64,000 nt of DNA, taken from positions 11,014,039-11,078,038 of the forward strand of contig NC_051097.1 of the NCBI RefSeq assembly GCF_901709675.1, written 5' to 3'. Positions 1 to 13,373 of this stretch are shown in pieces. A program made the translations under genes and the position numbers. The stretch comes from Syngnathus acus (Eukaryota; Chordata; Actinopteri; Syngnathiformes; Syngnathidae). The notes under the pieces were generated by a model. It searched no databases and was not told the DNA's origin. It saw only the letters and a program-made list of their open reading frames with translations. How positions within the stretch are numbered: the stretch's first letter is position 1; every line of letters begins with the position of its first letter.

Positions 1-940
<940 letters not shown>

Positions 941-1386
941 AGACGCTAAGTGGTGGTTAGTAGCTCGCACACTTATCCCAAACAAGGGACACATTCGCAA
1001 AATACGACTCGAGGGTGAAATTTGTTACAAAGTTTGCTGTAGCAATGCTACGGGGTTAAGTCCCTATGCTAAAACGTCATCAGGGTGAAAGAAAATGCAA
1101 TACGGCAGACCTTTTTCAATTTTTTCCCCCCAAAACAACCCAAACAAAAAGGCAATATGAGAGGATCACCCCAAGAAAAAAAACCCCCAAAAACCTGCAT
1201 CCAAAGCGAAGAACGCGCGAGGGCATGCACGAAAAACAACGCACATCCGTACAGCTGGGCTCGCCGTCCGTCACTCCGCTCGCGTACCTCGTGAGGGTCG
1301 GGACTGTGCGGACCGGCCGCCTGGCCGGAGAGTCGCGAGAGGTAAAAGTGGCACTGGGCTGAGGTTGACAAAATGGCGTCAAGTGC

Positions 1387-3710
1387 TCAGTGCCTGATGG
1401 GCCCGTTGCCGTACGCCAAGCCGGAGATGTCCAGGAAGGCCGAGCGCATGGCGTCAAAGGACTTGTCGGCGAGAGACGCCACGTCCTCCAGCGTCATGCC
1501 CTTGGTCTCAATCTTCGGGAGAATCTTCAACCGGATGGTCCCTGCGCCACAGGTGGCAAAAGTACTCACTCGGGACTTGTGTGGGGAGGGGGGGAGAAAA
1601 GATGCCAGCAGTGCTTACCCGACTTGAACTGCTTCTCTTTCCGTAAGTAGAAGTTACCGTAGGAGGAGAAGACCACTGGTATGATGGGCACCTGCCAACA
1701 GGGTTAGGGTCAGGGAGATTGTTGTCACATGCCACTACTTGCTAGAAATTCCTCTGTCAACATCCCCCCCCCCCCCCCCCCCCCCAGTACGCAGATTCAA
1801 ATGACTTTGCCCATTAGCCTATACGTGTAGAATAATTTAAAAATGTTGAAATAAACGACGTAGATCCCCCCCACAATGTTTGATGACCTCATTTGGTAAA
1901 GTTGCTTCCACCTGCTACGGCCTGGAGCAGGGGCTCTGAACAGACGCTCCCACTCGTGACCCGTGGGGGGGATGCGGCTCATTAAGGCGCGCAGCTGTCG
2001 GTTACCCCGTGGCAGAGCGACGCCATCTTCTCCACAATCGAAAACAAATACGAACAGGAACCATTCGAATCATAATCGTCGCTGTTGGAGAACAAATTGA
2101 GGCTACGGGCCTTCCTGTTATGGGCACAAGTGATGGAAAGCCCCTTGAGCTTTAATATCCATCTTAAGGTCGGTCGTGTGGCTTTAGGTACGTGACATTT
2201 TGAACAGGTACTGACTTGCGCTTGCACGGCCAAGTGGAAGGCGCCTTTTTTAAAGGGCAACAGGTCTCCCCGCTGGTTCCGCGTTCCCTCCGGAAACACC
2301 CACAGACGGATCTACGGAGGGTCACGCACAAACACATTGAAAATCATTTCAAACAAACGGCAGGGTCTGATTTCAACATTCGATTTGAAGCCGCGCTTGA
2401 AAGTGTTACCTGCTCGTCCAACATGGTTTTGGCGGCGTCGCCCAAGACGCTCTTGGCGTCGCTGGTCTTCTTGCGGTTGATGAAGATGATACCGCCCAGC
2501 CAGCAGACGATGCCCACCGAGCCAGCGTAGATCAGCTCCTTCTTGGCGATCATGGTGCAGCGGTCGGGCAGGATCTCCATTAGCCCTGCGGGAGAAAGCC
2601 ACAACATCAGCCACGATATTCCAATAAATTGGTCGATTCATCGGAAAAAAAAAAGTCGTCTGTAAGGGGCACTACCCACCCAAAACGTCGAGGGAGCTCT
2701 GGTGGTTAGAAATGATGACGTAGGGGCCCGGCGTCTGCAGGTGCTCCCAGCCGCTGACGTCGAAGCGCAAGCCCAGGAAATACTTGACGTGCCGAACCAG
2801 GCCGCGGACAATCCTGATGAGGACGAAAAAAAAAAAAAAGTTGGGCTTCAAGCGAGGGATAACAAAGTGCATTGCCACCTTTGACGACATTTCGTCTGGG
2901 AGAAAAAAGTCACTACTGGTCCGACATCTAAATACTCGTGACACGTTGTTGCATCACATCCCTTTGTCAGCAGCGCGTCCTCGTTTAAACCCCAAGCACG
3001 AGAGCGTCTCCATTTAGTCCGTCGGTATTGGCTTTGTGAATATCGCAAGATCTCACTTGGCTTGGCTTACTTTGGCTCCAACTGTAGCACTACTAAACTT
3101 AACATCCAACCTTTACCCAAGATGTCAGGATCTTTTTGTCTTATCTCTCATCAGGCCACTGATAAGGCAACTGAGTTTAAAAGCCGTCAGTTATGCAATT
3201 CCTCGCTTCGTGCTGCAGTTTTTTTTTTTTTCTAACCAGCCATAACAACAAAGGACTGAGCTGCTAAGGGGTCATGCTCAAGGCTGTCCCTTGGTAGTTT
3301 CAAACTCAATGCAAACATTTCAATGCAGACAAAAAATACCAAAAAAAGCAAATTGTTTGATTCTTAAGGTTAGTTTTCTCCACGTTTGATTTGACTGGGC
3401 CAACTAGATCAAGAAGGGATGTTAGTAAACAAAAAACGGTGGGCGTATAATGGAGCTTTGGGACACAATATCAGAGATTATGTTGGCTCTAAATCTGATA
3501 ACCTGCACACCACATGCATGTAAATATTCAATCTCTTAATATAATATGCGCACACACCACAAAGCGGGCGGGATAGTCCCGTGCGGATGATCTCGTGTTA
3601 GAAAGCATATTTTGGGAAGATAAGCAGTGGAACTGTAATAAAGACAGTTTACCGTTTTGCAGCCGCAGCATTGTATCCCTCGCGCGCGCACACACACGCG
3701 CGCGCACACG

Positions 3711-3776
<66 letters not shown>

Positions 3777-4222
3777 AATATTCCAGAATTTGACTACGTT
3801 GATTTTGTTGTGAGAGGTTCAACATATGCTAACGTTGGCTTGGTTTTAATGTGAATCTTTAAAACGAGTTGGAACGAAAGAGGAAGCGAAACAGTTTGTT
3901 GACATCGGCAGTAGAGATTGAGACAGATTTATATACATTGGATTTAGTGGATAGCCTATTAGCCTTGCGAGCTAACGGGCAGCCAGCCGATCGCGCTGTC
4001 AAACCGAGCCCAAGTCAAAACTCACTTCATGTTCTCGACGTCCCTGCCGCCGCTCTTGAGTACACATAGCGGTATCGCCACCAACGCCAGCACCATCATC
4101 CAAGCCACGTAGAAGATCTTTTTGAAATAAAATATTAACGCGTGACCGCTGCTCCAAAGCAGCAGCAGCAGCAACACCGCGAGCGGCATCACCAGCGGGG
4201 CCATCCACAAGAGAACATCCAT
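1387..4222 (-). CDS. agpat1: 1-acyl-sn-glycerol-3-phosphate acyltransferase, agpat1-like (six exons, complete)
   Basis: Acylates lysophosphatidic acid to phosphatidic acid at the ER membrane. Coding exons, minus strand, 5' to 3': 4222-4026, 2813-2680, 2585-2410, 2311-2216, 1691-1619, 1541-1387; every junction is GT-AG and the phases join to 276 aa (human AGPAT1 283, AGPAT2 278). Seen: hydrophobic segments at about residues 8-24 and 36-54; acyltransferase motif I NHQSSLD at 102-108 (catalytic His103/Asp108); motif [12 protein letters not shown] near 145-154; motif III FPEGTR at 175-180; motif IV VPIIPV at 202-207. WVFPEGTRN and [11 protein letters not shown] favour AGPAT1 over AGPAT2, but LPFKKG and the GGRDVENM segment are AGPAT2-like, so the paralogue call is tentative. 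The start ATG is the first in the exon and is followed at once by the signal-anchor-like segment. Human AGPAT1 is in the MHC region, so this position next to ankra2 is not the mammalian one. Confidence 0.9.
1764..1785. repeat. Poly-C run inside an agpat1-like intron
   Basis: A run of about 22 C in intron 4 of the agpat1-like gene (a G run on the gene strand), upstream of the exon 5 acceptor. Such runs often carry assembly length errors. Confidence 0.9.
3681..3773. repeat. (CA)n/(CG)n microsatellite in agpat1-like intron 1
   Basis: Starts as a CG/CA mixture and becomes pure CA. The alternating purine-pyrimidine tract could form Z-DNA. It lies inside the first, 1.2-kb intron of the agpat1-like gene. 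Confidence 0.95.
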
Positions 4223-5914
4223 AGCGGGGAAAAGAGGGAAGCGGGAAAGCTCGCTCGCTCGCTCAGGCTGGCTGTTCGGCTGGCTGGCGGGGGCCCCGCT
4301 CACGCTGCTCGGCAAAGGAGAGGCGCCGCGAGCCGGTCAAACATAACACGGTAGTCGGTACTCCCGACCATGTATCGCTATTCATCTGTTGCGAGGTGGA
4401 GTCCAGCCAGCACACGGTCGTCGTCATCCGCAGTTTTTTTCTCTTCTTCTCCAATTTCCGGGACGGCGACTGCTTGTACCGCTGTATGTGACGTCATCAG
4501 CACCGTTAGCTTTGGATGCTAATTATTTCATCCTAAAACGTTATTGTACACAAATAAAAACTTTTTGGGCTCCCTAGCTCCAAACATTTGGTTGAATTGA
4601 TCTCATTTTTGTCAATTCCTGTCTTTGATTAAATTATCATTAAAATTCGGATGCGGAAACTAGATAACAGGATAAAAAATCCATAATTGCAATAATACAT
4701 GTTAAATTACTTTGCAATTTATTTGGAAGAATTGTAAAGCACTTCCAAACCAATATCACAAATTTGGATTAATATTGCATTTTCCCACGCTTTTACTTAA
4801 TTGTATCTATAATACCTGTAATATGTCATTGTTTGGCACAATATGTAAATTGGTAGTTAAATTAGCATTAGTATAAAAAAACCTAATTGGTTAGTTTGGT
4901 GTAATTGTAATTTACTCAATCCCCAGAATGAGACTAGCATGTACATAATGGGATTATTGTGCTAATCCAATCCATGGCCATATAATCTGAGGCTGTCTGT
5001 TTGGAGTTTTTTGACTCCACTTGACACAATTTGGAAGATTAGGAGGGATCGTTTGAGCCTTCGTCCTGATCACATCCTGATCCATGAGTATAACTATGAG
5101 CACGGCAAACGGTATGCCAGCTGCTAAACCACCAATTTTTATTTATTTATTTAGTCGGGGATGAATTTAATGCACTTTAAACACCAAAGACATTTATGCC
5201 TCCAAGACAGTTGAAATACATCCGTTCAAAACAAATTTGGGCAGTTTATTCCCAACCAAATTTAGGTACAGTGAAGACAAAACAAGTCTACACACCACTT
5301 TTTACATGCAAGGGTTTTGTGATGAAAAAATAACCAACCATTACTGTAGCCAACAACTCAACTAAAAAAGTTACGTCAACATTATGTTCAGTTTGAAATT
5401 TGAACATAAACACTGCACTAAGATGTCGGAGGAAAATTTCACGTTACTAATAAGTCAATTAAAATACATTGCATGAAATAAAAAAAACATGTTCAAAAAT
5501 AAATGTTTGAATACCAACGGCTGTAAGGATGAAATGAAATGTAAAAATAACTGAAATGAAAACATGCCCTTTATTTTGTTAGGAAACATAGATTCTCATT
5601 TTCCTGTAGTGCACTCATTTGTCCGCAAGACGGCGGTCACGCACGCACGTTTTTGTTGGCAAACGAAGAAGTCAAAAAACAAGATGGCGCCGTTATCGTA
5701 GCCTTTTGTAGCGGTATTTCATCTTAAAATTATTACGACTTTTTTTTTGAAAGCGCTTTTAGCATTTATTTTATATTTCCTATTTTATGCTACTATTTTA
5801 TCCCTTAGACATCAACTGTGCCGACTATTTGTTTCGAAGCGTTATGACAACTTAGCTACTGCTGTGTTAACATCGGCTGTGTTGACAACGGAGCTATCAG
5901 TCGGTGACCGAGAA
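4223..5914. promoter_or_regulatory. Divergent intergenic region between agpat1-like and ankra2
   Basis: The two genes are head to head with about 1.7 kb between start codons. On the agpat1-like side, 4230-4500 is GC-richer and probably holds its 5' UTR and promoter. On the ankra2 side, 5680-5691 reads CAAGATGGCGCC, a consensus YY1-type initiator site common just downstream of TSSs of housekeeping genes. The middle (4600-5560) is AT-rich with no gene. Promoter assignments are inferred from position and motifs only. Confidence 0.5.
5680..5691 (+). promoter_or_regulatory. YY1-type site in the ankra2 promoter
   Basis: CAAGATGGCGCC, 224 bp upstream of the ankra2 start codon. The AAGATGGCGGC-type motif is typical of YY1-bound core promoters of broadly expressed genes and usually lies within tens of bases of the TSS, so the ankra2 TSS is probably near 5650-5700 (inference). 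Confidence 0.5.
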
Positions 5915-7717
5915 ATGGACATAGTATCCGGCTCGGCGTCCGCGGGGACCACCGCTGCCATGTCCGACGACATGGAGGGCCTGGGCGGCAGCGGCGTCTT
6001 ACCCCATCTGGACGCCATCAAGACGGAGCAGGGGCTGCCAGTGAGCGGTGCGGAGGAGGCGGGCAATCCCAACGTGGCCATGGGTATCAAGTTCATCCTG
6101 CCCAACCGCTTCGACATGAACGTCTGTTCCCGATTCGTCAAGTCTCTCAACGAGGAAGACAGCAAGAACATCCAAGACCAGGTCAACTCCGACTTGGAGG
6201 TCGCATCCGTGCTCTTCAAAGGTTTGCATGGACTGACAATTATAACAAAATCGTTAGACGTGATGTAAAAACAGTATATTTAAGTAATACCATTGACTCT
6301 GCCCACAGCTGGCTGCCCGTATTACTAAATGTTGCACGAACATGTGCCTGTTATATTTTCAGCGGAGTGCAACATCCAGACGTCTCCGTCCGCAGGCATC
6401 CAAGTGCGCCACGTGTACACGCCCTCCACCACCAAGCACTTCTCCCCCATCAAGCAGTCCACAACTCTCACCAACAAGCACCGCGGCAACGAGGTCTCCT
6501 CCACGCCGCTCCTCGTGCACTGTACGCCCGCTGCTGCCGCCACCTGCACCTTGGCCTTTCATTCGCAGCAAAACGTAATCTCCTCTTTTGTTTGTCTTGC
6601 CAGCTTTATCCATTCATCAGCTGGCAGCTCAAGGCGAGATGGTCTTTCTGGCCAGCAGGATCGAGCAAGGTACACGTGTTCGTGCTCTGCAAAGGCTTTC
6701 CATCCAGTCTACAAAAACAAAACAAAAACCTGTCACGTTTTTGTATTTTCCACCACGACGAAGTAACGCAATCTTCTCATGGGAAACGTCACCGTTGTGT
6801 TTTTCAAAGAGACGGTGATTAACGCACAAGACGAGGAAGGCTTCACTCCTCTCATGTGGGCGGCGGCACACGGGCAGATTGCTGTGGTGGAGTTTCTGCT
6901 CCAGAATGTAAAGGCATTCAGACGCGTAGGGTGCTATAAACATCAACACAATAACCATGATGCATCGTGCGTGCAGGGTGCCGATCCAAACTTGTTGGCC
7001 AAAGGACGAGAGAGCGCTTTGTCGCTGGCGTGTAGCAAAGGATACACGGACATTGTCAAGATGCTCATCGACTGCGGCGTGGACGTCAACGAGTACGACT
7101 GGGTCGGTCACACTTACAATTTTTATTGAAATTTAAGTTGCCAAACTAGGTGAAATTCAAACAGTAAAATTAGCTGTGACGAGCTGTAGAAATGGGAGGG
7201 GGGGGTAACCAGCAACCGTGCTTAGTCACAGCTGTGGAAAAATAAACCCATTAAGACAAAGAACAGTCACATTTGAGGAAGTACCTTACGCTCATGTTGC
7301 TGCTGCTTTCAGAACGGAGGCGCCCCGCTACTCTACGCCGTGCACGGCAATCATATCCGCTGCGTGGAGCTGCTACTCGGTAAACACACACACACAGGCA
7401 CCTCCCACTAGAGGTTCCCATCGAGAACAACGGTCGAGAGAAATAAACATTTGCACAATAATAAATCAAATCAATTTCATTTGCAGAGAGCGGCGCCGAT
7501 CCCACCGTGGAGTCGGACTCGGGATTTAACGCCATGGACATGGCCGTGGCCATGGGACATCGCAACGGTACGTAGGCAATTTGAATGTTGAGCTCCGCTA
7601 AAAAAAGGCAGAACATGAAAGGAACGTAGGTTTGATGCTAATGCTAATTGTGCGTGTGCAGTCCAACAGGTGATGGAGGCGCACCTGCTCAGGTTGCTGA
7701 TGGCCATACGAGAGTGA
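5915..7717 (+). CDS. ankra2: Ankyrin repeat family A protein 2 (ankra2), eight exons, complete
   Basis: Ankyrin scaffold known to bind PxLPx[IL] peptides in HDAC4/5, RFX7, CCDC8 and the megalin tail; paralogue of RFXANK. Exons: 5915-6221, 6363-6521, 6604-6669, 6810-6907, 6977-7102, 7313-7379, 7487-7567, 7662-7717; all GT-AG, phases consistent, total 319 aa (human 313). Residues about 56-145 carry the ANKRA2 signature, including [37 protein letters not shown] and [13 protein letters not shown]. Ankyrin repeats fill about 180-311, with [40 protein letters not shown] and a C-terminal [13 protein letters not shown]. The first ~55 residues are less conserved and Gly/Ser/Ala-rich. I chose ATG 5915; the upstream in-frame extension to 5747 is hydrophobic and unlike the family, and a second ATG at 5960 is possible. 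Convergent with btf3. Confidence 0.97.
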
Positions 7718-8606
7718 CGCCATTGACGACTGCGCTGCTTGGAGCTCATTTGACGCTTGTTTCGGTTGCTTTTGCTGCACGTTACCCACCACACATTATT
7801 TATTTCAAGCCTCTCGATGTTGTTACTTAAAAAAATGTTCTATTTATTTTTAATTTAACACCTATTGTACTGTTTTTAAATTGTAATTGAGTTTTTAGTT
7901 TTATGTACGCATTTTTTAATTACACTGCACTTTAAGTGCAATTTAAAATCGTCACTTGTTTTTAATGTAAAATACGTACGATTTAAACTAATTTGTGGTT
8001 AAAAAAAGTTTTGCAATGATAATCTTCCCTTCAAAAGACAAAATAGAAATTGTGTAATTAAATTTCAAATTCAATGACAATTTTGTAAAGTAACCCACTA
8101 TGTGTGTCGGAGGCATTAAGTCCCTCTTGTATTTATCAAACTTGTTCCTGTTTGGAAGTAAACAATCGTGCGCATGTCTACACGGTTGTCTTTGTGGTGT
8201 TTTGATTTAAAAAAAAAAAAAAAAAAAAAAGTTAAGCATATCTACTCCCATCTTTTTATTCTCCTCAAATTCATCTTTAGCTCCAAAGTACATCATCGCA
8301 ACGACAAACGGAATGAAGTCTAAAACAGTTTATCTTCGCCGCACGCTTACGTGAGTCGCTAAAAATGAAAAGTTGCATTTGTTGATTGACAGTAGCTACA
8401 CTTTTTTTGATTGCAGACATGGCTATTTTTTGTTGTTGTTAAACGAGGCCACATATGAACAAGATTCAGTAACGCGGAGGGAAAATATTTTACATTCAAT
8501 CATTGGGCAGGACTGAGCAGGGGGGGGAACTAAAAAGCACGCAGATTTGGGCACCCTCCCCCTCTGTCCAGTCTTAAGGTCCCCCATTTTTTCCCGACTT
8601 GGTCCT
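7718..8606. other. Convergent 3' UTRs of ankra2 and btf3
   Basis: AT-rich, no coding block. The ankra2 3' UTR runs rightward from 7718; ATTAAA at about 8058 is a possible poly(A) signal. The btf3 3' UTR runs leftward from 8606; TTTATT at 8255-8260 (AATAAA on the minus strand) is a candidate signal beside an A/T homopolymer at 8207-8230. The two transcripts probably end within a few hundred bases of each other. Confidence 0.5.
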
Positions 8607-9924
<1,318 letters not shown>

Positions 9925-10321
9925 TCACCTTGTGCGCCAAGTTCAAATGACAACTTCATTGAAACCTAAAGTTTCACCTTGGCTTTTTATTTTTTTAAGG
10001 CTAACTTGGACGCTAAAGAATTGGACTTGTCGCAGCCAAACCCAACACATTCACAATCGGGTTTCCTGGTAGGTAAACGCGATAAGTCAACATCACGATC
10101 AGAAATACAATTTGCAAAACAAGGTGCGGCTATGTTTCGGAACGGCTAGTGGCCAGCTAACGTCGGCTAGCTTGTCAGCTTTCAGCCGCCTCGGGCAAGC
10201 GACGCGCAACAGGCAGCAAGCAACTTTATGCGTCCGCCCTCCCACACATTCGGACAGATTCGGAGACGTTGTGTTCACTCTCGGCGCGCCAAAACAAGCG
10301 GCTGAAAACCTCCGCGCTCAC

Positions 10322-10420
10322 CTGTAAGCTAAGAGCAGACACGCGCGGGGAGCAAGATGGACGCCAAATAGGAAGACGGAAGTGACGTCAGGCAGAACTG
10401 CCGCAGCTTTGGTATATTGA
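10322..10420 (-). promoter_or_regulatory. btf3 promoter and non-coding exon 1
   Basis: A CAG/GTGAGC donor at about 10322-10316 on the minus strand marks the end of an untranslated first exon that joins the ATG exon at 9834. Just upstream lies a perfect CRE palindrome TGACGTCA (10383-10390), overlapped by an ACTTCCGTCTTCC pyrimidine-rich ETS/TOP-like stretch, then a CCATCTTG YY1-like core. This fits a constitutive translation-related gene. The exact TSS is inferred. Confidence 0.6.
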
Positions 10421-11119
10421 CCAAAGGGCCTACTGCCCTCCACTATGTCTCGCAGGTTCTTACGCAGCCAAATCCGTTCGGGCCCACAAGCTACCTTCCG
10501 TTTGCCACTTAATGCTTCAAGTATTTTATTTTTCATTTGACCAAACAAAAGGTTCGATTTTACGTCAATCCTCAGACCACACTGAAGCAAACTTTTCCAA
10601 AGTTACTCAATGAAGATCCCATTTCTTTTCAAACGATTGAATTTGTTAATGCTGTCGGTGAAACGAGTTTGATGGACGGCATCTAAATGCGCAACGTGTG
10701 TTCTTCCATTCCCAATGGGCTGGCTGGTCCGTTCGCTCTCTGTGCTGCATGCCTATGGATCCCACAAGATGGCGCCAAACTGGTTGAATTCACTGCAATC
10801 AAAAGATTTGACCTGACGCTGGCTGGCGCTGGAGAGGTCAGCTCACCGATGTTCATGGGGCTATTTAAGTAGTCAACGAATAAACAAAGTGCCTTTGACA
10901 TGACCAAAAGTCAGGCAACAGAATTCTGTCCATTATTTCCCGGAGGTAAATGTGCTAAATGACCAAATTTGGCCACAGATCATTTTCTTCTTCCGCGCGA
11001 TCCTTGAATTTGAACATGCTTATGTACTCTAGTTCTAGTAATTTGTAAACATACACAATGCGTAATGACCAAAAGCGTACGCAGCTATACCGTATAGTAA
11101 GAAACCACAAGTACAATCA
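10421..11119. other. Intergenic between btf3 and the Ig gene
   Basis: No coding block. It contains a second AAGATGGCGCC motif at 10766-10776, some 370 bp upstream of the probable btf3 TSS, in moderately GC-rich sequence. The right end is AT-rich and merges with the Ig gene 3' UTR; minus-strand AATAAA candidates lie near 11127-11142. Confidence 0.4.
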
Positions 11120-11204
11120 AATGCTTTTTATTTTTTTATTTGCAGAAGCAGAAAAAGGAGACCAAAGAATGTAGCGCAAGGGAGCAAAAAAAAAAAAAAA
11201 AAAT

Positions 11205-11530
11205 CAAAGCACCACACAAGAAAATGAGTATCAACTGAGCGTGCTCTTAATCCAGGCGCCCTACAAAGAAAATGAGTAACAACCGAGCGCTCTTATTCTG
11301 ATTATTCTTCAAAAAACTCCGAGCGCCCTACAAAGGAAATGAGTAACAACTGAGCGCTCTTAGTCTTATTATTCTTAAAAAAACAAAAATCCAAGCGCCC
11401 TACAAAGAAAATGAGTAACAACTGAGAGTGCTCTCATTCTTATGCTATTATTTTTTAAAAGAAAATCCAAGCGCCATAAAAAAAATGAGTAGCAACTGAG
11501 AGTGCTCTTATTCTACTATTTTTTTTTTCA
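11205..11530. repeat. Imperfect ~48-74 bp tandem repeat in the Ig gene 3' UTR
   Basis: Five copies of a unit with AATGAGTA(A/T)CAACTGAG followed by GCGCTCTTA and an A/T spacer ending in (C)AAGCGCCCTACAAAG. The AATGAGT landmarks fall at 11224, 11272, 11339, 11410 and 11484. Spacing grows from 48 to about 74 bp because the A/T-rich spacer lengthens. The array is downstream of the stop codon of the Ig gene and is probably transcribed. Confidence 0.85.
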
Positions 11531-11744
11531 ACTTTAAGCATGCACGTTTTCTGCTTTTTTTGGGTGTAGACGTGGGACGAACGGCGGCGGCGGCGGTTCC
11601 GGGCGGGCCCCGCCCGAGCTGGCGTCTCCCGGCCGGGGACGAGCTGCACAAAGAAAAAAAAACACGCTCCGTCAGCGAGTAGTGGGCGAGCTGGTGCGCC
11701 AAGTCCACCTGGCGAGCCCACCTGGCGGGCGCCGTCCCGGAGAT

Positions 11745-12595
11745 CTAGTAGCACAGGAGGAGGTGCAGCAGGCTCAGCGTCAGCAGCAGCGCCAGCGAGT
11801 AGGACGCCGCCATGGCGCCACCGCCGCCACCGCCGCCACCGCCGCCACCGCCGCCGCCTTGAAAAGACGAAAAAAAAAAAACATGGTCACAATTAAGGGC
11901 ACCGCAAGCAAGGGCACCGCAAGCAGGCGAGGGCGCGAGCCAGGCCAGGCCAGGCTGCGGCGACTCACTTATCACAGTCACGATGTAGCCAGAGGACTTG
12001 TCCGTGCCGGCCTCGCACACGTATGTGCCCGCGTCCTCGGCCTTGAGGGCCGGAAAGACGACGATGGCGGCGGTTTCGCGCGACAACATTTTGCCGTCCT
12101 TGAGCCAGGTGAAGACGATGCCGTTGGAGATGATGGTGCCGTTCTGGGTGACCACGCACACCAGGCTCCATTTGGTGCCCATCTTGGCTGGGCCGCTGCT
12201 GGGTTTGACCTCAACCTGGCGGTCAGACTTCGAGTCGGTGGGCTTTGGCTTTTGCTTTGCCTTGGCGGGGTCTGGGCGGGCACGGCGCAGCACAGCGTTC
12301 CAGTTAGGGTTAGGCAGCAGCGCAAGACTGCTCGGCGACATGCAACCTACCGGTAACAGCAAGTGTGATGGTCCTCTTCGTGACTCCGCCCTCTTTGGCC
12401 TCGTACTTCCCGCTGTTGGCCGCAGTCACGCCGGTGATGTCCAAGTTGCCGTCTGTTACAGTTTTCTCGTCGTTTCCGAGGAACCATTTGTAGGCAGCAT
12501 TGCCAGCCTTCAATCGGACGTTTTGGCCCTTCTTCACTTGGCACGTCACCCCGTCGGTTTCGCACACGACTGTCAGAAGCAGAAAAGCAGAGACG

Positions 12596-12688
<93 letters not shown>

Positions 12689-13373
12689 GCTTGCTGGCTC
12701 GGGCGACAAATAGACGCAAGGCACTCCCGTTTGTCAACTTTTGTTTTCCTCGAGCCCCCACAAACATCAAATAATCTTTACACATTTTGTTTGGTTTTCT
12801 TGCAAAAAGCTTTGCGGCGTGACCGAGCGAGCGAGCAAGCAAGCGAGCGGCAGCATCAAACTCACCCCAAAGGACAACTTTGAACTTCTGCGTTTTGTCA
12901 GAATTATAGCTGAGCGTGTAGACCTTGTCGGCATCGCTGTCTTTCACTCCGTTGAGTGTCCGCGCTTTATCGTCGCTCACATCGTACCTGTCACCAGCAA
13001 TAGGTTCGTTGTTCGGGTCCGTCCACACCAGAGTGCCTGTGGCTGCGGTTTTCATCTTGAGGTTTTGTCCAATCTCGCACTTGCAGTCGATAGTTTTGCC
13101 CTCTTGGCCATCACAGTCAGCCTCTGGAAAAGCACAAACAAGCGGGCTCAGCGTTCGGGCTCGGCACTCAAGTCGGTGCTCAAAGTGCTGACTCGACCGT
13201 GGCGCCGCGGCCAAAGTAGCACGTTTGGAGGCCATCTCAATCGGAAGGGCAATAATAATAATAAGTACTACTACTAAAAATGATCATAATGTCGCGCGCG
13301 CGTCACCTGTCGCGGTGGTGTTCACGGGCAGCAGCAGCAGCAGCAGCAGCAGCCGGAGCCGGAAAGTGTCCAT
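11745..13373 (-). CDS. Three-domain Ig-superfamily protein, predicted GPI-anchored (five exons, complete)
   Basis: I do not recognise the orthologue. Exons, minus strand: 13373-13307, 13123-12866, 12569-12351, 12271-11969, 11857-11745; all introns GT-AG and phase 1, the usual pattern for secreted Ig-domain exons; 319 aa. Residues 1-22 are a signal peptide with eight Leu codons in a row. Domain 1 (about 23-108) and domain 2 (109-181) are Ig-like in size, but each lacks a clear F-strand Cys; only domain 3 (about 200-282) has the full SLVC...DAGTYVC pair. An NGT sequon lies in domain 3, and a Lys/Pro-rich linker (AKAKQKPKPTDSK) joins domains 2 and 3. After domain 3 come 13 Gly (284-296) and a hydrophobic tail to the C-terminus, LALLLTLSLLHLLLCY, with no cytoplasmic segment, which suggests GPI attachment. 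Likely a cell-surface adhesion or receptor protein; ligand unknown. Confidence 0.8.
11819..11857 (-). repeat. GGC/GGT repeat coding for poly-Gly in the Ig gene
   Basis: Trinucleotide run (GGC)2-GGT pattern, at the 5' end of the last exon, immediately after a CAAG acceptor. It encodes 13 consecutive glycines between Ig domain 3 and the hydrophobic C-terminus. In frame and likely length-variable. Confidence 0.85.
12601..12684. repeat. (CA)n microsatellite in Ig gene intron 2
   Basis: About 84 bp of pure CA in the intron between the exons for Ig domains 1 and 2, about 30 bp upstream of the exon 3 acceptor on the gene strand (GT tract there). GT tracts close to acceptors can influence splicing; no evidence of that here beyond position. 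Confidence 0.97.

Noticed and set aside
11682-12774. Plus-strand ORFs of 224 and 258 codons opposite the Ig gene
   Set aside because: Antisense of the well-supported Ig exons and the CA repeat; no family similarity.
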